IMG/VR virus record: IMGVR_UViG_3300021131_000048
Span: 1-23,569 of that record
Direction: 5' to 3' (one strand)
Length of the DNA: 23,569 nt
Source: a virus
Shown: piece after piece, positions 1-6,109 of the stretch
How the letters are laid out: every line of letters starts with the position of its first letter
How positions within the stretch are numbered: position 1 is the first letter of the stretch
The notes under the pieces: model-generated
Told to the model about the DNA's origin: nothing
Databases searched by the model: none
What the model saw: the letters and a program-made list of their open reading frames with translations, nothing else
Made by a program: the position numbers and the translations under genes

Positions 1-290
1 CTGCTTTAGAGAATTTATCTGCACAGTACCCTGACCTTCTACTTACTTTATCTTATGAAGAAGAGACAGGCTGGGGTGGGGAATGTGAATTCCTGCGTGG
101 TAAATATATTGCTGGTTTAGAATATGAAACCAAGTGCAATGAATGTGATGCATATGACTGTATGGAGTATTGCGAAGATTGCGAAAATGATGTATGCTCT
201 GTTTGTAGTTTTGGGGCAGAGGAAGAGTGTCAGTCCCATATGGTAGAATCAGAACTTCCGCCTAAAGTACAAGTTACGAAGAATGCATAA
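1..290 (+). CDS. Api92/YubB-type ferredoxin-fold phage protein, 5'-truncated
   Basis: The frame is open from the left edge (first full codon at position 3) to the TAA at 288-290, giving about 95 residues of a protein whose start lies outside the window. The visible start has the pattern of a hydrophobic strand followed by acidic residues and a Gly-Trp-Gly-Gly turn (LTLSYEEETGWGGE). This resembles the ferredoxin-like domain of Api92/YubB (DUF1281-type) phage and plasmid proteins, whose function is unknown. A cysteine-rich tail follows, with Cys pairs spaced like zinc knuckles (CNEC, CEDC, CSVC). The stop overlaps the next start as TAATG, so the two genes are probably translationally coupled. 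The family call rests on pattern memory only. Confidence 0.55.
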   Translation, partial: ALENLSAQYPDLLLTLSYEEETGWGGECEFLRGKYIAGLEYETKCNECDAYDCMEYCEDCENDVCSVCSFGAEEECQSHMVESELPPKVQVTKNA

Positions 291-919
291 TGGAAAAGCT
301 AGTTTCAACTAAGTATACCTTTGTATGCGATCCTGATTATTGTGATTGTTTAATTGAACTTACTACATCGGATAAGTTTGGATTTCCCGCCACTGTGACA
401 AACATCACATGCCCTTGCGGGCGTGTCTTGGAACCTTTGTCAGTGGTAGATGCTACAATACTCCCTATAACCGAACAGAAAGAAGAAACAATGGAAACCA
501 TGCAGGAGACCTACAACCCAAATGCTTTGGTCACTTACAAGAAGATTGTAGATGGTCAGGCTGAATATGTTACTACCAAGGTAACAGAACTTGACTGGGC
601 TATGGAACGTGCCCGTCAAGATGCAAAGATGGCTATGATTAGTTATGAGAAGGAAGTAGCACTCGAAGAACTAATTAAAGAGAACTACCTTGAATCTGGT
701 GATCAGGGAACTCTTCTGCAGATTGCAGAACTCTTTAGTATCTCATTAACTAAAGATGTTGAGTTTGTTGCAACTATCGAAATCTCAGGAACTGTTACAG
801 TTGATCTAACTGATGAGGATGCTTTGCAGACTCTATTGGAAAATAGCGTACATGTTTCTTCATATGATGGAGATCTAGATGTATCTGATTATGTATTAGT
901 CAACTATGAGGAGCGTTAA
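290..919 (+). CDS. Hypothetical phage protein with N-terminal Cys cluster
   Basis: A 209-residue acidic protein that I do not recognise. Near the N-terminus it has two cysteine groups (CDPDYCDC at about residues 13-20 and CPCG at about 41-44) that could bind one zinc ion. Residues 95-130 look helical and charged. The C-terminal 60 residues are rich in Val, Thr and Asp (EISGTVTVDLTDED) and probably form beta strands. The start overlaps the upstream stop and the stop overlaps the next start (TAATG), so it belongs to the tight plus-strand operon. No function is proposed. Confidence 0.7.
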   Translation: MEKLVSTKYTFVCDPDYCDCLIELTTSDKFGFPATVTNITCPCGRVLEPLSVVDATILPITEQKEETMETMQETYNPNALVTYKKIVDGQAEYVTTKVTELDWAMERARQDAKMAMISYEKEVALEELIKENYLESGDQGTLLQIAELFSISLTKDVEFVATIEISGTVTVDLTDEDALQTLLENSVHVSSYDGDLDVSDYVLVNYEER

Positions 920-1128
920 TGGCTATTGTTACAATTGATGCTGGCTCCCGCCAAACGGCGGGAGCATTAATGGTAGAGGCCTGGAAGCACGGGGTAGAGG
1001 TAGAAATGCTACATGATAACCAGATGGAACTAACATGTGCATATGATGACAAGATGAATAAGGTCTTAAATAAATATAAGGGTGTCAAAGTCCTACACAC
1101 AGAACTAATTAAGGAGATATTTGAATGA
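919..1128 (+). CDS. Small hypothetical protein
   Basis: A 69-residue protein, not recognised. Its N-terminus (MAIVTIDAGSRQTAGALMVEAWKHG) suggests a beta-strand, Ser/Gly turn, then a helix. The C-terminal half is Lys-rich. It is joined to its neighbours by a TAATG start overlap and an ATGA stop overlap, the arrangement of a translated operon gene. An opposite-strand frame over the same stretch has no such signals and is a shadow. Confidence 0.6.
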   Translation: MAIVTIDAGSRQTAGALMVEAWKHGVEVEMLHDNQMELTCAYDDKMNKVLNKYKGVKVLHTELIKEIFE

Positions 1129-1283
1129 CACTTATAGAACTAATTAATTTAATCTATACCGATATTGACGGGCATGCAAATGAATGTGACTGCAACATAT
1201 GTATAACTATGGATATTGTACAGGAATATATCCAGCGATATCACCTTGACAAGGTGGATGCTGGTGAGGAGATATTTAAATGA
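1125..1283 (+). CDS. Small hypothetical protein with Cys-X-Cys-X2-Cys
   Basis: A 52-residue frame that starts at the ATGA overlap with the gene before it and ends at an ATGA overlap with the gene after it. It begins MTLIELINLIYTDIDGHANE and continues CDCNIC, a compact cysteine cluster next to a histidine that might bind a metal, followed by a helix. A GGAGATATTTAAATG-type signal at its 3' end serves the next gene. The perfect chaining of start and stop codons supports it as real despite its size. Confidence 0.6.
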   Translation: MTLIELINLIYTDIDGHANECDCNICITMDIVQEYIQRYHLDKVDAGEEIFK

Positions 1284-1483
1284 ATGATCCACTAATTGAA
1301 TATATCAATTTACATATAATTAGTTTAAAACAAGATCTTGAGGATGCTCAAAACAATGTCCCTATTTCAGAAGATGAGTACTATGAATCAGATTCTTATT
1401 ATAACGGGTCTATAGAGACTGCTGAGCATATCCTTGACATGGCCCGTCAATTTGACGAGCAGTCCCTTTATATGGTAGGATAA
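1280..1483 (+). CDS. Small acidic hypothetical protein
   Basis: A 67-residue acidic protein, likely helical at both ends with a Tyr/Ser/Asp/Glu-rich middle (ISEDEYYESDSYYNGS). It starts in an ATGA overlap with a GAGGAGATATTTAA ribosome-binding sequence just upstream. Similar short acidic genes are common in accessory phage operons. No function can be assigned. Confidence 0.6.
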   Translation: MNDPLIEYINLHIISLKQDLEDAQNNVPISEDEYYESDSYYNGSIETAEHILDMARQFDEQSLYMVG

Positions 1484-1488
1484 CGCCC

Positions 1489-1845
1489 ATGGATATAACA
1501 ACACAGGAACGTATAGATATGCTAGTGGATGTAGAGATTAGTTTAACTAATTACTCTAATTCAAAAGCCAATTACCGTCCCGCTTTTGGTGATATTGCCG
1601 CTTATCATACATTGTTAAGTTTGTATGAGATGGACTATAGCGATATGGAGCCTGAGTACTTATGGCGCAAGAAGCCTGATGAGATCATGACGGTAGTCAT
1701 TGATGAGAATCATATCTTCTCACTTGAATACGGGTGGGATGACTTATATGAATCAGTCCGTGAATGGATTGTAGAAAAGGGTTTCGTCGTACATTGCGAC
1801 GAATTAGATGAAGAAGAATACCAACAACTAATGGAGGCAAAATAA
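1489..1845 (+). CDS. Acidic hypothetical protein
   Basis: A 118-residue, strongly acidic protein that I do not recognise. Predicted segments are an N-terminal helix (TTQERIDMLVDVEISL), a middle section with several Tyr and Trp residues, then a strand pair and a C-terminal acidic helix (DELDEEEYQQLMEAK). Such acidic profiles occur in DNA-mimic and host-takeover proteins, but nothing here proves that role. It sits 5 nt after the preceding gene and 1 nt before the Lsr2-like gene. Confidence 0.65.
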   Translation: MDITTQERIDMLVDVEISLTNYSNSKANYRPAFGDIAAYHTLLSLYEMDYSDMEPEYLWRKKPDEIMTVVIDENHIFSLEYGWDDLYESVREWIVEKGFVVHCDELDEEEYQQLMEAK

Positions 1846-1846
1846 T

Positions 1847-2044
1847 ATGGCAACAAAGGCAAAGTCAACAGCAGTACAAACAACACCAGCACAGTCCCCA
1901 CGTGAATTCCTAGTTTCAAAGGGCTTTACACCAGGGGCTCGTGGTCGCTTTAGCAAAGACATGGTCCTGGCCCTACAGGCTGCAGGTTATCCTGTCAAGG
2001 CTCCAAAGGAGCGTTCAAAGGTGGTTTCAACCCCTTTAGCGTAA
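1847..2044 (+). CDS. Lsr2-like C-terminal DNA-binding domain protein
   Basis: A 65-residue basic protein. Residues 19-47 line up without gaps with my recollection of the actinobacterial Lsr2 C-terminal domain: Arg-Glu then an aromatic residue, a Gly at residue 26, Arg-Gly-Arg at 32-34, then an Asp and an Ala-Ala end. In Lsr2 the Arg-Gly-Arg loop enters the minor groove of AT-rich DNA and the N-terminal domain oligomerises. Here only a Thr/Ala/Lys-rich arm replaces that N-terminal domain, so this may be a monomeric binder or an Lsr2 competitor. Just before the stop lies a possible -1 slippery heptamer (2032-2038) that could join the following frame. Confidence 0.55.
   Translation: MATKAKSTAVQTTPAQSPREFLVSKGFTPGARGRFSKDMVLALQAAGYPVKAPKERSKVVSTPLA
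2032..2038 (+). other. Candidate -1 ribosomal slippery heptamer C CCT TTA
   Basis: In the zero frame of the Lsr2-like gene the codons CCT TTA are preceded by C, giving the X XXY YYZ pattern CCCTTTA one sense codon before the stop at 2042. The -1 frame is open from here to 2232 without a start codon until GTG 2059 or ATG 2095. A slip would add about 64 residues with a Cys-rich end (CGDCEKHMSNCNC). There is no proof that it is used. Confidence 0.3.
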
Positions 2045-2094
2045 ACCCTTACCAAGATGTGCCCCCAGTCAGAGTCTCTCGTACACTTTACGGT

Positions 2095-2232
2095 ATGGAC
2101 AATCTGGGGGTACGCATTGGGTACGTAATGTGCGGGGATTGCGAAAAGCACATGTCAAATTGTAATTGTGAAGGTGGAGTAAAGGCTCCATCTCAAATAG
2201 TGAGAGCACTAGACAAACTCGTTAGAATATGA
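2095..2232 (+). CDS. Small Cys-rich ORF, possibly the frameshift extension of the Lsr2-like gene
   Basis: From ATG 2095 the frame encodes 45 residues (MDNLGVRIGYVMCGDCEKHM and on), with CGDC and CNC pairs that could form a zinc knuckle. No Shine-Dalgarno sequence precedes this ATG or the in-frame GTG at 2059. The frame is open well upstream, inside the Lsr2-like gene, with protein-like sequence (NPYQDVPPVRVSRTLYG), which suggests the true product may be made by a -1 frameshift. It ends 15 nt before the next gene. Confidence 0.45.
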   Translation: MDNLGVRIGYVMCGDCEKHMSNCNCEGGVKAPSQIVRALDKLVRI

Positions 2233-2247
2233 TAGGATAGGGGACTT

Positions 2248-2496
2248 ATGCAAAGTATAAACCAAAAGTATGTTAAACAGACTAATGATATGTTACTTAA
2301 CGCAGAGTCTAATCTAGAACTAATTGCTACTCAAATACACAGATTACCTGTTAGAGAGCAGCATAGATATCTTAGACTTGTTTTAAGTTATATAGATGTA
2401 TTGTCTAAAGCCAAGTTGGCTACTATGCGTGATTCTATTGCGCTATGCAAGGAACTAATGGAAGTAATTAACCTATACTATGAGGAGACAGAATAA
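2248..2496 (+). CDS. Helical hypothetical protein
   Basis: An 82-residue protein that is almost entirely helical in pattern (NDMLLNAESNLELIATQIHR and on), with heptad-like spacing of Leu and Ile suggesting a helical bundle or coiled coil. A GGATAGGGGACTT sequence upstream contains an AGGGG ribosome-binding site at normal distance, so the start is well supported. The stop overlaps the next start as TAATG. Function unknown. Confidence 0.6.
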   Translation: MQSINQKYVKQTNDMLLNAESNLELIATQIHRLPVREQHRYLRLVLSYIDVLSKAKLATMRDSIALCKELMEVINLYYEETE

Positions 2497-2843
2497 TGGG
2501 AGCAAGAACTAATTATACAATCATCACTACATCTAACCCCGCCCAAAACCTAAACGTTTATGCACACTGGGATGGCACAGAGTCAGTGGCGATTATGCAG
2601 GCTGCTATCAAGGCCGCTATGCCCCGTATCAAGACACGTGATACATCCTATGCCACTCGTATCCTAGTGGACCAGCTGACCAAACACGGGCGGGATTCTG
2701 AGACAGGCTATGGTATCTACATTGGAGAAGAAGTAGATCATGAAGAGCAATATGAATATAAGGAGATTAACTTAATTAATAATACAGTTACAGTTGGCTC
2801 TATGACATTCGAACTTAATCAATTTGTTGAGGTGCTAGTATGA
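2496..2843 (+). CDS. Conserved phage hypothetical protein (MGARTNY family)
   Basis: A 115-residue protein starting MGARTNYTIIT. A start of this kind, followed by a YAHW-x-G-TESV stretch, a SYATRIL-V-QL helix and a TGYGIYIG strand, recurs in many actinobacteriophages as a conserved protein of unknown function. It overlaps both neighbours (TAATG at the start, ATGA at the end). The gene is real with high probability; its role is unknown. Confidence 0.7.
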   Translation: MGARTNYTIITTSNPAQNLNVYAHWDGTESVAIMQAAIKAAMPRIKTRDTSYATRILVDQLTKHGRDSETGYGIYIGEEVDHEEQYEYKEINLINNTVTVGSMTFELNQFVEVLV

Positions 2844-2953
2844 GCCATAACCATAGTTGGGAATGCTCAGATGTCCCCGCAAATTATTACTGTGCTTGTG
2901 GATCAGAGGGATACTATAACTCAGTTGACAAGACTATAAATGCAGTGGTATAA
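2840..2953 (+). CDS. Very small Cys/His protein
   Basis: A 37-residue frame starting in an ATGA overlap and ending just before the operon terminator. Its His and Cys residues (MSHNHSWEC, then CACGSEGYY) could form a small zinc-binding unit. It is the last gene of the plus-strand operon. Its position and overlap are the main support. Confidence 0.5.
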   Translation: MSHNHSWECSDVPANYYCACGSEGYYNSVDKTINAVV

Positions 2954-3000
2954 TTATACAACGAGATAGGGCGTTCAGGCAAGTCTGCCAAGTCCATTAT

Positions 3001-3038
3001 AACCTCCACAGGTTCGGGTCCTGTGGAGGTTTTTTTTC
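3001..3038 (+). terminator. Strong intrinsic terminator of the plus-strand operon
   Basis: A perfect 12-bp stem (AACCTCCACAGG at 3001-3012 pairing with 3020-3031) closes a 7-nt loop TTCGGGT and is followed by a run of T. It lies 47 nt after the last plus-strand stop and is a textbook Rho-independent terminator. Confidence 0.93.
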
Positions 3039-3273
3039 TTACGAGTTTTTTTTTAAAATGGGATTACGATGGGGGCTAAAAATCTCCACGACTTTTATTG
3101 GCGGGACATTACGAAGAAGCTTAAAATCTCCCAACAAGTACTGGTAATATACCCTATATAAAACATATCAATAATCAAACAATATGTATAATAAACTAAA
3201 GAAACATAAACACTTATGGACATTTATATAGACATTCTGTCTATTTTTGTCCATTTTTGTGTAGCATATAAAA

Positions 3274-3293
3274 TATGACCACATATGACCACA
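3274..3293 (+). repeat. Two tandem 10-mers TATGACCACA
   Basis: TATGACCACA occurs twice head to tail with no spacer, directly upstream of the DnaA-box group. The 10-bp period puts both copies on the same face of the helix. This looks like an iteron-type protein binding site in a candidate origin. Confidence 0.6.
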
Positions 3294-3326
3294 TAAACAC
3301 TTGACACATATAATTTTATGTGTACA

Positions 3327-3435
3327 TGTGGATATACCTGTGGATAACTATATTACGATTTGACACGCCTTATATTATATGGTTTATATCATGATATCTA
3401 TATCTGTGGATAACCTGTGTATAAATTGTGGATAA
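3327..3435 (+). other. Phased DnaA boxes, candidate replication origin
   Basis: Four sites match the DnaA consensus TTATNCACA (seen here as TGTGNATAA): 3339-3347, 3405-3413, 3416-3424 and 3427-3435. A near match TGTGGATAT lies at 3327-3335. All have the same orientation. The last three start exactly 11 bp apart and the first two 12 bp apart, which is one helical turn. AT-rich sequence suitable for unwinding surrounds them. Phased DnaA boxes are characteristic of bacterial and plasmid origins. No replication gene lies beside it in this window. Confidence 0.6.
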
Positions 3436-3448
3436 GGGTATATGTATT

Positions 3449-3478
3449 CTCCACTATACTCCACTATGCTCCACTTCT
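3449..3478 (+). repeat. Three tandem 10-mers CTCCACTAT/CTCCACTTC
   Basis: The 10-bp unit CTCCACTATA, CTCCACTATG, CTCCACTTCT is repeated three times without spacers, starting 14 bp after the last DnaA box. The period of one helical turn suggests cooperative binding of one protein. It resembles iterons and supports the origin interpretation. Confidence 0.65.
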
Positions 3479-3706
3479 ATAGGGTCTATATGGCTCTATG
3501 AAGGGTTATCTATGGGTATTGGGGACGGGACTATGCACAATCCGTACAATAATTGATAGCCCTTATATGCTCGATAGAGCGATATATGGGTCTACCACAA
3601 CTTGAACATCTTAAATCTATAAGGTCTGATTTGGCTATATTGATCTTATAGCTTCTTGTATAATATAGTTTGGTTATATACCATAGTAATACTAGTAGTA
3701 GAAGTG

Positions 3707-4267
3707 TCATCTTAATCCCGCCCCTTTTTTAATATTGCATTTGCCATGTGATGGCCTTATATTCTCTATGGTGTCATCTCCACCTTTGGATAATGGAATA
3801 ACATGATCCAAATGTAATCCATATTCCCAGCCCTTATATCCAACCCTTTTAGGTAAAGTTAGATCAATTGGCTCTTGACATAAATGACAGATTGAGCCAT
3901 ATCTATCCAATACCTCTTCTCTGGTATATGGGCTTTGTATGGCATTTCCTCTAACTTCTCTAAGTCCTCTGCCTCTATCTTTAATTGTTCTTTCATGTAC
4001 CCAATGGGCTTTCATGGCTTCTCTACATTCATTACAAGGATCTTCAAACATTCCCCGAACATGCCAATCATAGCCATTTTTAGTTCCATGCGTAGGTATA
4101 TAATTAATTGAATATCTACCCAATTTTAGCATCCTTCGTTTATTAGATTTTTTAGATTCATTCATCTGCCCTTTAGAGGTATTACGATACCGCTTGGTTT
4201 TCTCTGCATCTGCTCCTGGATGGCGTTCACGCCATAATCTTGAGCGTTCTGTAGAAGTTAAGGCCAT
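3707..4267 (-). CDS. HNH endonuclease
   Basis: A 186-residue protein with a C-terminal HNH nuclease domain. C127-X2-C130 and H174-X2-C177 are the expected zinc ligands. The catalytic motif is Asp-His at 154-155 followed by the usual IPLSKGGDD loop and Asn169. The N-terminal 60 residues are Arg/Lys-rich (TERSRLWRERHPGAD and KKSNKRRMLKLGR) and probably bind DNA. C78-X2-C81 could bind a second zinc. In phages such enzymes act in DNA packaging, nicking or as free-standing homing endonucleases. Its place beside the candidate origin and away from packaging genes fits nicking or homing better, but this is inference. The start directly abuts the stop of the upstream 56-residue gene. Confidence 0.85.
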   Translation of the reverse strand: MALTSTERSRLWRERHPGADAEKTKRYRNTSKGQMNESKKSNKRRMLKLGRYSINYIPTHGTKNGYDWHVRGMFEDPCNECREAMKAHWVHERTIKDRGRGLREVRGNAIQSPYTREEVLDRYGSICHLCQEPIDLTLPKRVGYKGWEYGLHLDHVIPLSKGGDDTIENIRPSHGKCNIKKGAGLR

Positions 4268-4438
4268 TTAGATATCTAAATCTTCTTTATCTATATCCTC
4301 TGTAGCATCCCATTCCCACATAGTTCCCCACCACATATGAGGCTTTAGGAATATGGCTGATATTCTCCCGCAGATATTGCCTATGGTATTTAAGATCGGG
4401 TTATCCGATCCTTTGATCTGGTTCCAGTTTTCGCTCAT
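4268..4438 (-). CDS. Small Trp-rich hypothetical protein
   Basis: A 56-residue frame beginning MSENWNQIKG. Residues 15-43 are hydrophobic with several Trp (ISAIFLKPHMWWGTMWEW) and may touch the membrane, and the end is acidic. A GGGAGAAAAA ribosome-binding sequence sits at good distance from the ATG. Its stop is immediately followed by the HNH start, so the two are co-transcribed. Not recognised. Confidence 0.6.
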   Translation of the reverse strand: MSENWNQIKGSDNPILNTIGNICGRISAIFLKPHMWWGTMWEWDATEDIDKEDLDI

Positions 4439-4470
4439 TTTTTCTCCCTATGTAGTAATATATGTTGGTG

Positions 4471-4476
4471 TATAAT
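4471..4476 (+). promoter_or_regulatory. -10 element TATAAT giving a leaderless message
   Basis: A perfect TATAAT ends 6 nt before the ATG at 4483, so transcription should begin at the start codon itself. No clear -35 is present; a TG lies directly upstream of the hexamer, one base off the usual extended -10 spacing. This placement is the reason for preferring ATG 4483 over the ATG at 4462. Confidence 0.6.
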
Positions 4477-4482
4477 TACTGT

Positions 4483-5043
4483 ATGACTGCTATTACAATA
4501 ATACCAAACTTTATATCTGATGACCAATGCAAAACCCTAATGGATTTTATTGATTCAAATCTTAATTCATTTGAATTTTTAACCGATAGGCATATTAAAC
4601 TCTATGGTGAAGATAATTATCATAAAGAAAATAGTCCAGAAATAGATTGGGATTTTCTAAATTCAATTAAAGGTTTAGTTGAATTTATAGGAAAAAAAGT
4701 TGAAGATGCTGCAAAACTACAGTATGAAGATGACGATGTTCATTTATGTAATCTTTGGTTGTCCAAGCATGTTCCTGGTGCTAAATTAGCTTTCCATCAT
4801 GATATAGATCATGGTTTAAATCCATTTATTAAATATAGTTTAGTTCTTTATTTAAATACTATTGAAGATGGTGCTTTAAAGTTTCCATTTAGACGATATT
4901 CATACAAACCTAATGGTGGAGATTTAGTTATGTTTAAAAGTGGAGATATGTTAAATGGACATCAAGTTGATAAAATAAGCGATTATAGATATTCTATACC
5001 TATGTTTTTATCAGATAAAACTCACGCTTTATTTAACGTATAG
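4483..5043 (+). CDS. 2OG-Fe(II) dioxygenase
   Basis: A 186-residue protein of the 2-oxoglutarate/Fe(II) dioxygenase superfamily, prolyl-4-hydroxylase-like. The iron triad is visible as H105-X-D107 (FHHDIDHG) and distal H160 (NGHQVD). Arg169 (DYRYSIP) is the expected 2OG carboxylate ligand, and the double-stranded beta-helix strands (YSLVLYLN, GALKFPF, GGDLVMF) are in the right order. The substrate is unknown. It is the only plus-strand gene in the right part of the window and has its own TATAAT for a leaderless transcript. Its tail overlaps the convergent small ORF at 5029-5121. It is one of four members of this superfamily in the window. Confidence 0.85.
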   Translation: MTAITIIPNFISDDQCKTLMDFIDSNLNSFEFLTDRHIKLYGEDNYHKENSPEIDWDFLNSIKGLVEFIGKKVEDAAKLQYEDDDVHLCNLWLSKHVPGAKLAFHHDIDHGLNPFIKYSLVLYLNTIEDGALKFPFRRYSYKPNGGDLVMFKSGDMLNGHQVDKISDYRYSIPMFLSDKTHALFNV

Positions 5044-5121
5044 CTTTATAAAAGTTACTATGATTACTTCTGCTATAAGGATAGCAATTAGGCCTTTGGG
5101 CATTCCCGCCATTTTATTCAT
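5029..5121 (-). CDS. Possible 30-residue membrane peptide
   Basis: A 30-codon frame (MNKMAGMPKGLIAILIAEVI and on) with one clear hydrophobic segment of about 16 residues and a Lys at each end. It overlaps the preceding gene by 8 nt and the convergent 2OG gene by 15 nt. No independent ribosome-binding site stands out. It may be a small membrane protein or chance. Confidence 0.35.
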   Translation of the reverse strand: MNKMAGMPKGLIAILIAEVIIVTFIKLYVK

Positions 5122-5251
5122 ATTTAAATTTTTGTTTCTTTCTAAATCTTGCCAAATAGGTCTTTAGTTTCCACCTATTGGTGGTTATCTCATATAGACT
5201 GTGTATAAATGCATCGTGGTTTTCCACGTTTTCGCCCTCTTTTTTGCTCAT
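5114..5251 (-). CDS. Small basic hypothetical protein
   Basis: A 45-residue frame starting in an ATGA overlap with the upstream membrane protein gene. The N-terminus is Lys/Glu-rich and the C-terminus basic (RFRKKQKFKYE). The start-stop overlap is the support for translation. Not recognised. Confidence 0.5.
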   Translation of the reverse strand: MSKKEGENVENHDAFIHSLYEITTNRWKLKTYLARFRKKQKFKYE

Positions 5252-5502
5252 TTTTCTGGGTGATCGTTTCTATGTTCATATTGAATAGGTTCGAGCTTTA
5301 GGATCTTTTCTTTTAATTTTTTGTTTTCTAATTGCAAGAAGGTATAGTGTTCAGCATTGTTAGATCCTCTGGCTATACTTAATGCTCTCTTGTAGTCTTC
5401 GGCCATTACCTTATAATTATTTACTTTTTGCTCTGTATAGTGGATAAACCCTACAATAAATAGGCTTAAAAAGCCTAAATAAACTATTAATAATGTTGTC
5501 AT
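5248..5502 (-). CDS. Single-pass membrane protein with coiled coil
   Basis: An 84-residue protein. Residues 3-21 form a transmembrane helix (LLIVYLGFLSLFIVGFIHY), followed by a charged helical region with heptad Leu (FLQLENKKLKEKILKLEP) that looks like a coiled coil. This shape is shared by phage spanin-like proteins, but no lysis gene is adjacent, so the role stays open. It starts in an ATGA overlap with the MazG-like gene and ends in an ATGA overlap with the next. Confidence 0.6.
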   Translation of the reverse strand: MTTLLIVYLGFLSLFIVGFIHYTEQKVNNYKVMAEDYKRALSIARGSNNAEHYTFLQLENKKLKEKILKLEPIQYEHRNDHPEK

Positions 5503-5708
5503 GCATTGTCCCTTTCATACATAATACCTCTGAGATATACACAAAGATCTAAGGCTTCTTCATAAGCGTCTTGTAGCATATCTCTGCCATTATCTGCTTG
5601 AAGTCCCGTCCCGTAACGCTCTATGCCTAATTCTAGGCGTTTAGCCATGTCTTCCATGACTAGTTCTTGAAGAATTGGGTTTTTATTTATTATTGGTGAT
5701 GGTTGCAA
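5499..5708 (-). CDS. MazG-like helical protein (phage nucleotide pyrophosphohydrolase type)
   Basis: A 69-residue helical protein starting with TTG (an AAGG lies 8 nt upstream) directly after the stop of the CDGSH-like gene. The pattern ERYGTGLQ, then NGRDMLQDAYEEALDLCVYL, is what I recall from short all-alpha NTP pyrophosphohydrolase-like phage proteins, where the Asp and Glu residues in AYEEALD bind magnesium. At this length it holds only part of the MazG fold and may act as a multimer or lack activity. A later ATG (MEDMAKRL) is an alternative start. Confidence 0.55.
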   Translation of the reverse strand: MQPSPIINKNPILQELVMEDMAKRLELGIERYGTGLQADNGRDMLQDAYEEALDLCVYLRGIMYERDNA

Positions 5709-5891
5709 TTATTTAACCTTAGCTGCTGCCAAATGCCAAGAACAATCACAACTGTTGTTTTCTGGTTTATTCCATAAACAATTTGATGCAATGCTAATTT
5801 TTAAATCTTCTTTAACTTTTTTTACTACTTTATGAGTTCCGTTACAGTTTTTATCTGGATCTGTTGTATATCCACAACTACATGTTCCCAT
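5709..5891 (-). CDS. CDGSH-like iron-sulfur domain protein
   Basis: A 60-residue protein; the start is ATG 5891, which overlaps the upstream stop (TAATG) and is preceded by GGAGG at 6 nt. Residues 4-20 read C-X-C-X2-T then C-N-G-T-H, close to the CDGSH signature, whose three Cys and one His hold a 2Fe-2S cluster. All four ligands are present. The loop before the third Cys is one residue longer and Asn replaces the usual Asp. A second Cys/His group (CDCSWH) lies near the C-terminus. CDGSH proteins take part in electron transfer and iron-sulfur handling. It could instead be a zinc protein. Confidence 0.5.
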   Translation of the reverse strand: MGTCSCGYTTDPDKNCNGTHKVVKKVKEDLKISIASNCLWNKPENNSCDCSWHLAAAKVK

Positions 5892-6109
5892 TAGTATCCT
5901 CCCAAACAATTAATTGATTTAGTGTGTTTTTTATATTGCATTAAATACTCAGATTTACTAGGAGCATAAAATTCTTTATAACACGCACCACAATTTCCTG
6001 ACCATTCTTCTTCAAAGAAGTTAAAGGTCATAATTTTAATACGTGGATTTGTTGTTATTGGCGATGTCTTTTTTTGTTTCCGTATTTTTTCTCTACGTCT
6101 TGTTTGCAT
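5891..6109 (-). CDS. Small Cys-X2-Cys protein, start uncertain
   Basis: Up to 72 residues. The likely conserved part starts at MTFNFFEEEW (ATG 6031) and contains CGAC followed by aromatic residues and a later Cys, a probable zinc ribbon. The longer form adds a very basic arm (MQTRRREKIRKQKK) that overlaps the upstream gene by 55 nt. Only a weak purine run precedes ATG 6109 and none precedes 6031, so the start cannot be decided. The stop overlaps the next ATG as TAATG. Confidence 0.5.
   Translation of the reverse strand: MQTRRREKIRKQKKTSPITTNPRIKIMTFNFFEEEWSGNCGACYKEFYAPSKSEYLMQYKKHTKSINCLGGY

Larger units (their letters stand above)
3039..3706. other. Non-coding AT-rich intergenic region between convergent operons
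   Basis: No convincing gene is present. The region separates the plus-strand operon from the convergent minus-strand genes. It contains DnaA-type boxes (3327-3435), two sets of tandem 10-mers (3274-3293 and 3449-3478), a short inverted repeat (ACACATA at 3304-3310 with TATGTGT at 3317-3323) and long A/T stretches. A 29-codon frame from 3058 has no ribosome-binding site and is not called. Confidence 0.7.

Noticed and set aside
3058-3147. 29-codon frame after the terminator
   Set aside because: No ribosome-binding site, no protein-like features, and it lies in the AT-rich non-coding region.
3039-3706. CRISPR array suspected from repeated short units
   Set aside because: Units are 10 bp and directly tandem without spacers, so they are iteron-like, not CRISPR repeats.
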